From assembly GCF_031581265.1 (NCBI RefSeq), contig NZ_JAVLBQ010000012.1, positions 7,322 to 71,321 on the forward strand: a stretch of 64,000 nt of DNA, given 5' to 3'. A program made the position numbers and the translations under genes. This DNA is from Gracilimonas sp031581265 (lineage in GTDB: Bacteria > Bacteroidota > Rhodothermia > Balneolales > Balneolaceae). How positions within the stretch are numbered: the stretch's first letter is position 1; each line of letters starts with the position of its first letter. Shown here one piece after another: positions 1-7,307 of the stretch. The notes under the pieces are model-generated. The model did no database searches. It worked only from the letters and a program-made list of their open reading frames with translations, and had not been told where the DNA came from.

Positions 1-1
1 T

Positions 2-157
2 GAAAAATCTAACCAAACCAAGCTGGTTCAAACAGCATATTTTGCCCCAAAAGGCTTAATGGGTTTATTGTATTGGTATGCATTATATCCAATTCATTCT
101 CTCATCTTTTCATCCATGATCGATCATATTGCAGCTGAAGCTGAGGATAAAGGGTAA
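2..157 (+). CDS. SDR/DUF2867 family protein, C-terminal fragment
   Basis: The reading frame is open from base 2 to a TAA at 155-157 and gives 51 residues cut off by the window edge. The visible part contains YFAPKGLMGLLYWYALYP followed by IHSLIF and a short acidic tail. This resembles the C-terminus of DUF2867 proteins, where that domain follows an NAD(P)-binding Rossmann fold (NmrA/SDR type). The family assignment is from memory of this tail motif. The Rossmann half lies outside the window, so no substrate can be proposed. Confidence 0.6.
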   Translation, partial: EKSNQTKLVQTAYFAPKGLMGLLYWYALYPIHSLIFSSMIDHIAAEAEDKG

Positions 158-242
158 AGAGTTTATTCTCTTAAAACGCTCAGTAGAAAAACCAAAATGA
201 CTTATTCTGAAAGGATGACATAACGAAACGAAAAATCACTCA

Positions 243-1358
243 TTAACCAACAGCAGATACCCCAAGAGTTTTTAATTCAGGGAACTCGTTCAATATCTCC
301 GAACGTACTTTAAGAAAGTTATATTCATACCGATAGGGCCACTCATTGCGGAGATTCCGAAAAAGAATTTTCTTATCCGGCCTGGCAGATAAATCTCTCA
401 ATGCTTTGTCGTAGCCAAGAATAGGATGAAGTCGGGTAAGCAATTTCACAAGATCATATTCAATATGAGCTAAATCAACTGTTTTAGTAAGCTTTTCATA
501 TTGTGGACAGGCATTTTTGAGGTCAAAATAATCAGCCATTTTATCAAAAATAATCTCAGTGGCTCTAACTTTAGACTGTTCAGAATAACCGGCTATATGA
601 GGTGTGGCAATAAAAGCGTGTTTTGCCACTTTTGTGTTGAAGTCAGGCTCACCTTCCCAAACATCCAACACATAATTTTGGATGCGTCCTTCTACGTAAA
701 ACTTCATCAAGGCAATTTCATCTATGACTCCTCCCCGGGCAGCATTTATAATAAGCTGAAATTGGTGTCCTGATAATTTTTCTTCATTCAGCCAGTGGTA
801 AGTGGGGTATTCTCCCTTTTTGTTTAGGGGGACATGAAACGTGAGTATTTCACAATCCAAAACTTCTTCAATGGACGAAGAGTTGAAGGTAGAATCTCTT
901 TGTTCCCTGGGGGGATCATATTCTACGCACTTAATCCCGAAATCCGTCAAAATTTCAACAACAGCAGAACCCGCCTTCCCAACTCCAATCACCCCAACTT
1001 TACCAAAAGGCTGATCCGGGTTATGCTCTTCTCGCCATAATAAAAGTGCAGTCATAACATATTCAGCAACAGAGCGGGCATTGCAGCCGTTGGCATCCGC
1101 AACATGAATTCCATTTGATTCCAGATAATCGATATCCAGGTGATCAGTCCCCGATGAACCCGTTCCTATAAATTTTAAGGAAGATGGAATATGAGGAAGG
1201 GTATCAGCATTTAAATGAGTAACAGTGCGAAGAATAAGGGCATCTATTCCATTTAAATCCGGAATTCCATCCGAGGGATTGTAAAGTGAAAGCTGAACTT
1301 GAGGGGGCTTAAGTTCCTTAATCTTGTAAAGATTTTGATCGGCTGCTGCGTGTATCAA
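243..1358 (-). CDS. pdxB: erythronate-4-phosphate dehydrogenase PdxB
   Basis: Cytosolic NAD-dependent D-2-hydroxyacid dehydrogenase that oxidises 4-phospho-D-erythronate in the DXP-independent route to pyridoxal phosphate. The Rossmann motif GVIGVGKAGSA sits near residue 120. The catalytic Arg is in NAARGGVID, the Glu in the VLDVWEGEP region and the His in TPHIAGYS. The last ~90 residues form the extra C-terminal dimerisation region typical of PdxB, which separates it from other members such as SerA. The length of about 371 is normal. The start is uncertain: the first usable codon is TTG at 1358, but the frame stays open upstream and codons 1359-1373 would add K-L-H-F-L, which looks like the missing first beta strand. 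It is divergent from the nucleoside phosphorylase gene at 1409. Confidence 0.88.
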   Translation of the reverse strand: MIHAAADQNLYKIKELKPPQVQLSLYNPSDGIPDLNGIDALILRTVTHLNADTLPHIPSSLKFIGTGSSGTDHLDIDYLESNGIHVADANGCNARSVAEYVMTALLLWREEHNPDQPFGKVGVIGVGKAGSAVVEILTDFGIKCVEYDPPREQRDSTFNSSSIEEVLDCEILTFHVPLNKKGEYPTYHWLNEEKLSGHQFQLIINAARGGVIDEIALMKFYVEGRIQNYVLDVWEGEPDFNTKVAKHAFIATPHIAGYSEQSKVRATEIIFDKMADYFDLKNACPQYEKLTKTVDLAHIEYDLVKLLTRLHPILGYDKALRDLSARPDKKILFRNLRNEWPYRYEYNFLKVRSEILNEFPELKTLGVSAVG

Positions 1359-1408
1359 AAAATGTAATTTGAATGAGAAAAAAAGTTGTCTAAAGCCTAT
1401 ACTTAGAT

Positions 1409-2752
1409 ATGACTACAAAATACAACATAGTATCAATTATACGCAAAAAACGAGATGGCAAAACTCTGGATAATGAGGAAATTCAATACCTCATTAACCA
1501 ATATACGGCTGATGAAATCCCGGATTATCAAGTCAGTGCCTTTTTAATGGCATCGTACCTGAACGGACTTAATGATGAGGAATCAGCTGCACTAACGGAA
1601 TCTATGTTGAATTCCGGTCAAATTGTAGACCTGTCACATATTTCAGGTAAAAAAGTGGATAAACATTCAACCGGAGGTGTCGGCGATAAGCTTTCTCTAA
1701 TCCTTGCCCCAATTGTAGCTGCAGCAGGCGTTCCGGTGCCCATGATTTCCGGTCGGGGTCTTGGCCACACCGGCGGTACGCTCGACAAACTGGAATCCAT
1801 CCCCGGCTTTAAAGTGGATATGGATTTGGCAAGATATAAAGAAATTATTGAGAATCATGATCTCGTGCTTGCCGGCCAGACGGCTGAAATTGCCCCTGCC
1901 GATAAGCGTTTGTACGCACTGCGCGATGTGACCGCTACTGTTGAATCCATTCCGTTAATTGCCGGCAGTATTATGAGTAAAAAACTTGCCGAGGGGATTG
2001 ATGCCTTGGTGTTAGATGTAAAAGCCGGTTCCGGCGCTTTCATGAAAACAACTGATGATGCTATCGAGTTGGGGGAAGCTCTTGTAGGAATTGGTACTCA
2101 GTTTGAGAAGGAAACCATAGCGTATGTCACGAACATGAACCAGCCGCTTGGCTATAAAATTGGAAATTGGCTGGAAGTGGAAGAATGTATTGATGCCATG
2201 CACGGTGAGGGTCCTGATGATATTATGGAAATCACCTATTTACTTTCAGGTACTATGATTTATTTAGGAGATAAAGCTGAATCTGTGAAAGCGGGAATAG
2301 AGAAAAGTAAAGAAATGATTGAAAGCGGAGCTGCTTTCCAAAAATGGTTGGATATTGTAGAAGAGCAGGGAGGGGATGTGGAAATGATTAAATCTCCTCA
2401 AAAATATCCTGAGGCCGAGTATGAATTTGAGATTAAAGCAGAAAAGGATGGATTTGTCTCCGAGATGAATTCATATGAAATTGGAATGGCCTCGGTAGAA
2501 TTGGGAGCCGGGCGTAAAAAGAAAGAAGATGATGTTGATCCCCAGGCCGGAATTGCCCTTACAAAGAAAATTGGGGATAAAATTTTGAAAGGTGAAACAA
2601 TTTTGACCGGATATACGAACAAGGCATCAGCAATAGAAGCTGCAAGCGATAAGTTATTCGGTGCAGTTACTATATCAAAAACTAAACCTGAGGAAGTGGA
2701 AATGGTTAGTCATACCATTGACAAGGAGGGCAGTAGAGCTTTTGAGCTTTAA
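1409..2752 (+). CDS. deoA: pyrimidine-nucleoside (thymidine) phosphorylase
   Basis: Phosphorolysis of thymidine, deoxyuridine or uridine to free base and (deoxy)ribose-1-phosphate in nucleoside salvage; cytosolic. The family signature is plain: KVDKHSTGGVGDK (phosphate loop, about residues 85-97) followed by SGRGLGHTGGTLDK. Three regions can be seen: the N-terminal helical domain, the central glycosyltransferase-3 domain, and the C-terminal PYNP domain from about residue 350. The length of 447 residues fits the DeoA/Pdp family. Sequence alone does not settle thymidine-only versus broad pyrimidine specificity, so the symbol is a family symbol. It stands alone between divergent pdxB and the PspA operon 75 bp downstream. 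Confidence 0.93.
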   Translation: MTTKYNIVSIIRKKRDGKTLDNEEIQYLINQYTADEIPDYQVSAFLMASYLNGLNDEESAALTESMLNSGQIVDLSHISGKKVDKHSTGGVGDKLSLILAPIVAAAGVPVPMISGRGLGHTGGTLDKLESIPGFKVDMDLARYKEIIENHDLVLAGQTAEIAPADKRLYALRDVTATVESIPLIAGSIMSKKLAEGIDALVLDVKAGSGAFMKTTDDAIELGEALVGIGTQFEKETIAYVTNMNQPLGYKIGNWLEVEECIDAMHGEGPDDIMEITYLLSGTMIYLGDKAESVKAGIEKSKEMIESGAAFQKWLDIVEEQGGDVEMIKSPQKYPEAEYEFEIKAEKDGFVSEMNSYEIGMASVELGAGRKKKEDDVDPQAGIALTKKIGDKILKGETILTGYTNKASAIEAASDKLFGAVTISKTKPEEVEMVSHTIDKEGSRAFEL

Positions 2753-2827
2753 CTGCTTGAAATACACTAATAATCGGTTAATTTAGTTTGTAGTTTAACA
2801 GGGCATTTAAAAATAAAGGAAAGTATT

Positions 2828-3580
2828 ATGTTTCAACGATTTATCCGCGCTATAAAATCTATGTTCGGTGGTTTGGTAAGCTCAATGGAGGATCCAAAAC
2901 TCATTCTCGAGCAGAATATTCGGGAAATGAATGACCAAATTCCCCAGATGAATGAGAATATCGCTACCGTAAAGGCTAATAAGCTCATGCTCGAAAAAGA
3001 GCTGAAGCGCAACGAAAGAGCCGTTCAGGATCTCACCAATAAAGTTAAGTCAGCCATTCAGGCCAACCGCGATGATATTGCTGAAGGATATGCGCTGAAG
3101 CTGGAAAAGGCTAAAGAAAATATTGAACATACCAAAGAACAGCTGGAATTTGCTGAACGTGCATACGAAAAAGCATTGAAGGTGAAAAAGGTCTTCATGA
3201 AAGAAAAAGATAAAAAGATTCAGGAAGCAAAAGAAGCATTACGGGCCAGCGAAAGATCAGAATGGCAGGCTAAAATTGCAGATACCTTAGAGCAATTTGA
3301 AGTAGGGGGCATTGATCAGACCCATGATGAAATGATTAATCGCTTGAATGAGCGTTCAGCCAAAAACGAAGCCCGCATGGAAATTGCCTTAGACAGCATC
3401 GATACTGAAACCATGGAAATTGAAGCAAATGCAGAGAAACTGCGGGCCAAATCCCTGGTAGAGCAATTCAAAATGGATATGGGCGAAAAAAGTGGTTCCA
3501 TCAATATCGACGAGGAAGAACCGGCTAAGGAAAAAGACAGTTCCAAAACTATTGGAAACAAAGAAAAAAGCAGCTCTTAA
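2828..3580 (+). CDS. pspA: PspA/IM30 family membrane-stress protein
   Basis: Homologue of phage-shock protein A / Vipp1, ESCRT-III-like proteins that coat the inner membrane during envelope stress. The N-terminus MFQRFIRAIKSMFGG is a positively charged amphipathic helix of the usual kind, followed by EDPKLILEQNIREMNDQ, the classic start of the PspA hairpin. Almost all of residues 25-220 is predicted coiled coil, and the last ~30 residues are an acidic/lysine-rich tail. No PspF or PspB/C gene is visible. Instead two further coiled-coil genes follow at 9 bp and at a 4-bp overlap, so all are likely co-transcribed and act together at the membrane. The family is certain; the specific stress sensed is unknown. 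Confidence 0.9.
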   Translation: MFQRFIRAIKSMFGGLVSSMEDPKLILEQNIREMNDQIPQMNENIATVKANKLMLEKELKRNERAVQDLTNKVKSAIQANRDDIAEGYALKLEKAKENIEHTKEQLEFAERAYEKALKVKKVFMKEKDKKIQEAKEALRASERSEWQAKIADTLEQFEVGGIDQTHDEMINRLNERSAKNEARMEIALDSIDTETMEIEANAEKLRAKSLVEQFKMDMGEKSGSINIDEEEPAKEKDSSKTIGNKEKSSS

Positions 3581-3589
3581 TTAAAGGCT

Positions 3590-4060
3590 ATGAGTACGAA
3601 AGGTGAACAGGATCGGGAACGCCTCAAAGAAGAATACAAAGAAAACTATCGGCGTATTAAAGAGGCAAAGGAGCGTCTAAAACGTTCAGAGCAGAAGGGT
3701 AAGATTTCACAAGCGGTACAAAATATGAATGCCGAAAATCTGCTGGAGACCATGGACGATTTTCTCGGAAAGGTTCGCGAAAAAGTAACGCATGCAGAAG
3801 CCCGCCTGGATGTAGCTTTGGATAATCTTGAAGATGAATCCACTCCGGCAGGCAGTAAAGTTAAAGACGAAGAATTGGATGAAGAGCTCAAGAAACAAAA
3901 GGCCAAACAAACCATAAAACAGGTTAAAGCTGAAATGGGCATGCTGTACACTGAAATTGAGAAGCATGCCGATGAGATTAAAACAGAGAAAACTATAGGC
4001 AGTAAAAAACCCGCTGATAAACCGGAAGAAAATGACACCCCATCAGAATCCCCATCATGA
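3590..4060 (+). CDS. PspA-associated coiled-coil protein
   Basis: A 156-residue, very charged protein without signal peptide or membrane segment. Residues 1-35 are rich in E, K and R and strongly helical; a middle part (NMNAENLLETMDDFLGKVREKV) and a second helix up to about residue 130 look like another helical hairpin; the tail is disordered (KPADKPEENDTPSE). It has a PspA-like feel (LDVALDNLED resembles MEIALDSIDTE in the upstream PspA), so it may be a shortened PspA relative, but this is inference. It starts 9 bp after pspA and its stop overlaps the next start in ATGA (4057-4060), which implies translational coupling. No established function. Confidence 0.72.
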   Translation: MSTKGEQDRERLKEEYKENYRRIKEAKERLKRSEQKGKISQAVQNMNAENLLETMDDFLGKVREKVTHAEARLDVALDNLEDESTPAGSKVKDEELDEELKKQKAKQTIKQVKAEMGMLYTEIEKHADEIKTEKTIGSKKPADKPEENDTPSESPS

Positions 4061-4941
4061 GTGACGAACTAAATATCAATTATACCCGTGAAGCTTTTAT
4101 GAACCCTATCAATCTGGGTGTTCTGTTGGTTTCCACACTTACAGCATTTTTTATGACGGGAATGGGGGATTTCCCAAGTTTATTACTTACTACGGTGTTT
4201 GGGTTAGAATTGATGTATTTGGGTATTGTCCCAAAGTTGCCGCGATTTCGTAAAAAGCTGGAACTCAAAAAAATTAAAGAACGCCACGCGGCTAACAACG
4301 AAAAGGAATTGTTTCAATCGCTGGATAACAATTCCCAAAAACGCTTTCTGGTACTTAAACACCTGGCTAAGTTGGTGCAGGAAAATTTTGAGAAACTACC
4401 GTACAGCTCGCAAGGCCTTCTGGATAACATCGGCAAGAAAATTGATGAACTCTTAGGCAACTACCTAACCCTTCTGGATTTGATTAAACGATATGAAGTG
4501 TATTTGAACACGTCCCTGGAAAGCAATCTTAAGGAAGAAGTAAAGCGACAGATCGAAGAAATCAAAGAGCTGGAATCGGAGAAGCTGAAGCGCACAAAAG
4601 CGCGCCGGGTTGCTATCATGCAAAAGCGCTTGAAGAAATTCAGTATCGCCAAAGAAAAGTATTTAGTCTGTGAAACTCATCTGGAAACTATTGAAGATGC
4701 TGTTCGCTACATCTACGAGCAATCTATGACGATGAGTAATCCAGAAGAAATTGGATTCCAACTCGATAATTTACTGACGGAAGTAGAAGAAACTTCACAA
4801 TTGATTGACGACTTAGATCAGGATATTTTACCGGAGTACGATACGGAATGGGAGAGTGATTTGGATTTTGATTCCATTTCGGATGAACTCTCTGATGATG
4901 TTAAATCGGAAATTAAACCTGCTAAAAAAGTTAAAGAATAG
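4057..4941 (+). CDS. membrane-anchored coiled-coil protein of the PspA operon
   Basis: Protein of 294 residues with a short N-terminal cytoplasmic stretch, a hydrophobic hairpin at about residues 17-55 (LGVLLVSTLTAFFM, then LLLTTVFGLELMYLGIV) and a long helical coiled-coil part from about residue 65 to 240. The end is strongly acidic. The topology suggests an inner-membrane anchor with a large cytosolic coiled coil. Its ATG overlaps the stop of the preceding gene by 4 bp, and the next gene (enoyl-CoA hydratase) begins 8 bp after its stop. By position it could recruit PspA and the small coiled-coil protein to the membrane, a role comparable to PspB/PspC though not homologous to them as far as can be seen. 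Function unknown. Confidence 0.72.
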   Translation: MSDELNINYTREAFMNPINLGVLLVSTLTAFFMTGMGDFPSLLLTTVFGLELMYLGIVPKLPRFRKKLELKKIKERHAANNEKELFQSLDNNSQKRFLVLKHLAKLVQENFEKLPYSSQGLLDNIGKKIDELLGNYLTLLDLIKRYEVYLNTSLESNLKEEVKRQIEEIKELESEKLKRTKARRVAIMQKRLKKFSIAKEKYLVCETHLETIEDAVRYIYEQSMTMSNPEEIGFQLDNLLTEVEETSQLIDDLDQDILPEYDTEWESDLDFDSISDELSDDVKSEIKPAKKVKE

Positions 4942-4949
4942 ATTTATTT

Positions 4950-5729
4950 ATGGCTCAGTCTTACGAAACGCTTCTTCTTGAAGTTGATGAATCAGGTATT
5001 TGCACGCTCACCATTAATCGCCCCGATAAACTTAACGCTCTTAACAGCCTGGTTTTAGAAGAACTCGATAATGCCGTTGATGCTATTAAAGAAAATTATA
5101 AGATTAAGTCCGTGGTTATTACAGGGGCGGGAGAGAAGGCATTTGTAGCCGGGGCAGATATCAAGGAACTAAGCACACTCGATCCGGTTTCCGGTGAAAA
5201 AGTGTCGAAAAGGGGACAAGATGTTTTTCAGAAAATCGAGGACCTTACTATTCCTGTAATTGCTGCGGTAAATGGATATGCCCTTGGTGGCGGATGTGAG
5301 CTTGCAATGGCTTGTCATCTGCGAATTGCCTCAAATAAAGCCGCGTTGGGACTTCCGGAAGTGAGTTTAGGTCTTATCCCCGGATATGGAGGAACGCAGC
5401 GCCTCACAAAATTAGTGGGAAGGGCAAAAGCACTGGAATTCATTATGACCGGGCGACAGGTAACAGCAGAAGAAGCTTTTGAAGTTGGGTTGGTTAATCA
5501 AGTGACAGAACATTCTGCGGTAGATGAAGTCAAATCAATGCTGAATAAAATTATGAAGCAGGGACCGGTTGCCATAAAAAATGCACTACTGGCTGTGAAA
5601 GAAGCTGACAGTGCAAATGGTTTCGAAGCAGAAGCGAGATTATTCGGTGAATTATGTGGTACAGCTGATTTCAAAGAAGGAACCGGCGCATTTCTTGAGA
5701 AAAGAAAACCCAACTTTTCCGGTAAATAG
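4950..5729 (+). CDS. enoyl-CoA hydratase (crotonase family)
   Basis: Adds water across the 2,3 double bond of enoyl-CoA in fatty-acid or amino-acid catabolism; cytosolic hexamer. The oxyanion-hole segment AFVAGADIKEL lies near residue 67 and the second one around NGYALGGGCELA. Both catalytic acids of true hydratases are present: Glu117 in GGGCELA and Glu137 in LPEVSLG, so isomerase-only function is unlikely. At 259 residues it is standard length for the crotonase superfamily. The gene starts 8 bp behind the PspA-operon membrane protein and is probably co-transcribed with it, although no functional link is obvious. Substrate chain length cannot be read from sequence. Confidence 0.9.
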   Translation: MAQSYETLLLEVDESGICTLTINRPDKLNALNSLVLEELDNAVDAIKENYKIKSVVITGAGEKAFVAGADIKELSTLDPVSGEKVSKRGQDVFQKIEDLTIPVIAAVNGYALGGGCELAMACHLRIASNKAALGLPEVSLGLIPGYGGTQRLTKLVGRAKALEFIMTGRQVTAEEAFEVGLVNQVTEHSAVDEVKSMLNKIMKQGPVAIKNALLAVKEADSANGFEAEARLFGELCGTADFKEGTGAFLEKRKPNFSGK

Positions 5730-5801
5730 GAATAAATATAGTATTGAATGAAAGACGAGCCTCCATCAGGTAGCATTTTTAATTTTCTTCTTTTCTGTAT
5801 G

Positions 5802-5806
5802 GGAGG
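5802..5806 (+). promoter_or_regulatory. strong Shine-Dalgarno of the CorC/HlyC gene
   Basis: GGAGG ends 6 bases before the ATG at 5813. It is notable because most genes in this window have weak or no Shine-Dalgarno sequence, and it fixes this start. Confidence 0.7.
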
Positions 5807-5812
5807 AGCCTC

Positions 5813-7090
5813 ATGATTGAGCTTTTCCTGATTGTAATTACCATTTTATTAAGTGGGTTTTTCTCGGGATCCGAAATAGCCTTTGTAACAGCTAATAAGC
5901 TAAAGCTGGAAGTGGCCTCCCGAAAAAATAGTTTTCTCGGAAACTCGATTGAGTTCTTTACTCGGAAGCCTGAAACGTTTCTAACTACAACACTGGTAGG
6001 CAATAATATCGTAAATGTATTATACGCCACTTTTATGGCTATATTTTTGGTGGAACCTATCATAGAATACTCTCAGGCATGGTTTGGAGTGGTTCCAACA
6101 GATTTACAAGTGTTGCTGGTTCAAACCATTATTGCTGCTGTAGTCATCATGTTATTTGGGGAGATTTTACCCAAAGCTATATTCAGGGCACTTGCAGATA
6201 ATATGATCGCCGTTATTTCTGTTCCACTCAGGATTGCATACTATCTCTTTCGACCACTCATTGAGTTATCAAGAGGTTCATCCAATATCTTGATAAAATT
6301 TTTGGTGAAAGGGGCGGAAGTGCCTGAGAACTATTATCGCCGCCAGGATGTAGAAATGATTTTCAAGGAATTAAGAGACAGTGGAGGAAGCGAAGATATT
6401 GACGAAGACGATTCTGAGATTCTCCATAACGTGCTCGAGCTGTCCAGCAAAAGAGTGAAGGACTCTATGATTCCGAGGATTGAGATAGAGGCAGTTGAAA
6501 AAGACACGCCCATTGAAGAGGTTTTAAATGTGTTTATACAGTCAGGGCACTCTAAGCTCCCGGTCTACAGGGATTCCATTGACGATGTGATAGGTGTAGT
6601 TTTTGCACATGACTTTTTTCATGAACCGAAGGCTTTAACAGAAATCATACGTCCGGTTAAACTGGTTCCTTCCAGTAAAAAATCCAATGATTTGCTTACG
6701 GAGTTTCGATTATCAAATATGTCGGTAGCCATTGTTTTGGATGAATATGGAGGCAACGCAGGAATGGTCACTATTGAAGATTTACTCGAAGAAGTAGTAG
6801 GAGATATTCAAGATGAATATGACGTAGAAGATGAAATCATGAAGCGTCTTTCCGAAAATAATTTCGTAGTTAGCGGTAATGTGGAAATAGAAGAGCTTTG
6901 TGATAAATTTGAGGAAATTGAACTTCCGCTGGAACCTTCTGAATATGATACCGTAGCGGGATACATCATCAATCATTTAGGGCGAATACCGAAAGTAAAT
7001 GAAGAAGTGGTAATTGAGGGCAAAAAATTTATCATTAGCAAAGCCACACCAAGTCGGATTGAAACGGTAAAGCTCATAATTATAGAATAA
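5813..7090 (+). CDS. CorC/HlyC (CNNM, DUF21-CBS) family transporter-associated protein
   Basis: Membrane protein of 425 residues in the DUF21-CBS-CorC_HlyC family, linked in other bacteria to Mg/Co transport or efflux; often mis-named hemolysin. The DUF21 domain with 3-4 membrane segments covers about residues 1-185 (GFFSGSEIAFVTANK is the typical first motif). A CBS pair covers about 205-325 (MIPRIEIEAVE, GHSKLPVYRDSIDDVIGVV, VVLDEYGGNAGMVTIEDLLEE) and the CorC_HlyC domain about 340-425. GGAGG upstream supports the start. It is separated from the enoyl-CoA hydratase by 83 bp, so it may have its own promoter. Ion specificity is unknown. Confidence 0.9.
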   Translation: MIELFLIVITILLSGFFSGSEIAFVTANKLKLEVASRKNSFLGNSIEFFTRKPETFLTTTLVGNNIVNVLYATFMAIFLVEPIIEYSQAWFGVVPTDLQVLLVQTIIAAVVIMLFGEILPKAIFRALADNMIAVISVPLRIAYYLFRPLIELSRGSSNILIKFLVKGAEVPENYYRRQDVEMIFKELRDSGGSEDIDEDDSEILHNVLELSSKRVKDSMIPRIEIEAVEKDTPIEEVLNVFIQSGHSKLPVYRDSIDDVIGVVFAHDFFHEPKALTEIIRPVKLVPSSKKSNDLLTEFRLSNMSVAIVLDEYGGNAGMVTIEDLLEEVVGDIQDEYDVEDEIMKRLSENNFVVSGNVEIEELCDKFEEIELPLEPSEYDTVAGYIINHLGRIPKVNEEVVIEGKKFIISKATPSRIETVKLIIIE

Positions 7091-7255
7091 GCTTTCAGCT
7101 GTCAGACTCCAGCTTTTAGTTTATGGCCATCTCGCGGCGAATGTCCGAGATCTAATTTTCAAAACAGTATCTTATTTTAATTCTATAACTAGATTTCTGC
7201 CTTCGCAGGAATTATGAATAAAACTGAAAGCTGAAAGCTGAAGTCTGAAGGCTTT
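7090..7255. repeat. complex intergenic inverted repeat
   Basis: Arms of about 33 bases at 7090-7122 and 7220-7255 are imperfect inverted copies built from the words CTTTCAG and GACTTCAGCTTT. Between them lie a short palindrome (ATCTCG ... CGAGAT, 7128-7152) and a hairpin TTCTGC-CTTC-GCAGGAA (about 7195-7210). No ORF is supported. It resembles a miniature dispersed element; relatives elsewhere in the genome could not be tested. Confidence 0.55.
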
Positions 7256-7307
7256 GTATTAAACAGCAGTAGGTTTAAATTCCATAAAAAAAATCAATTA
7301 GACAACC

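Noticed and set aside
3646..4038. 130-residue Ser/Phe-rich ORF on the minus strand
   Set aside because: Antisense shadow of the coiled-coil gene; composition (TTC/TCT-rich) is the complement of its GAA/AAA codons.
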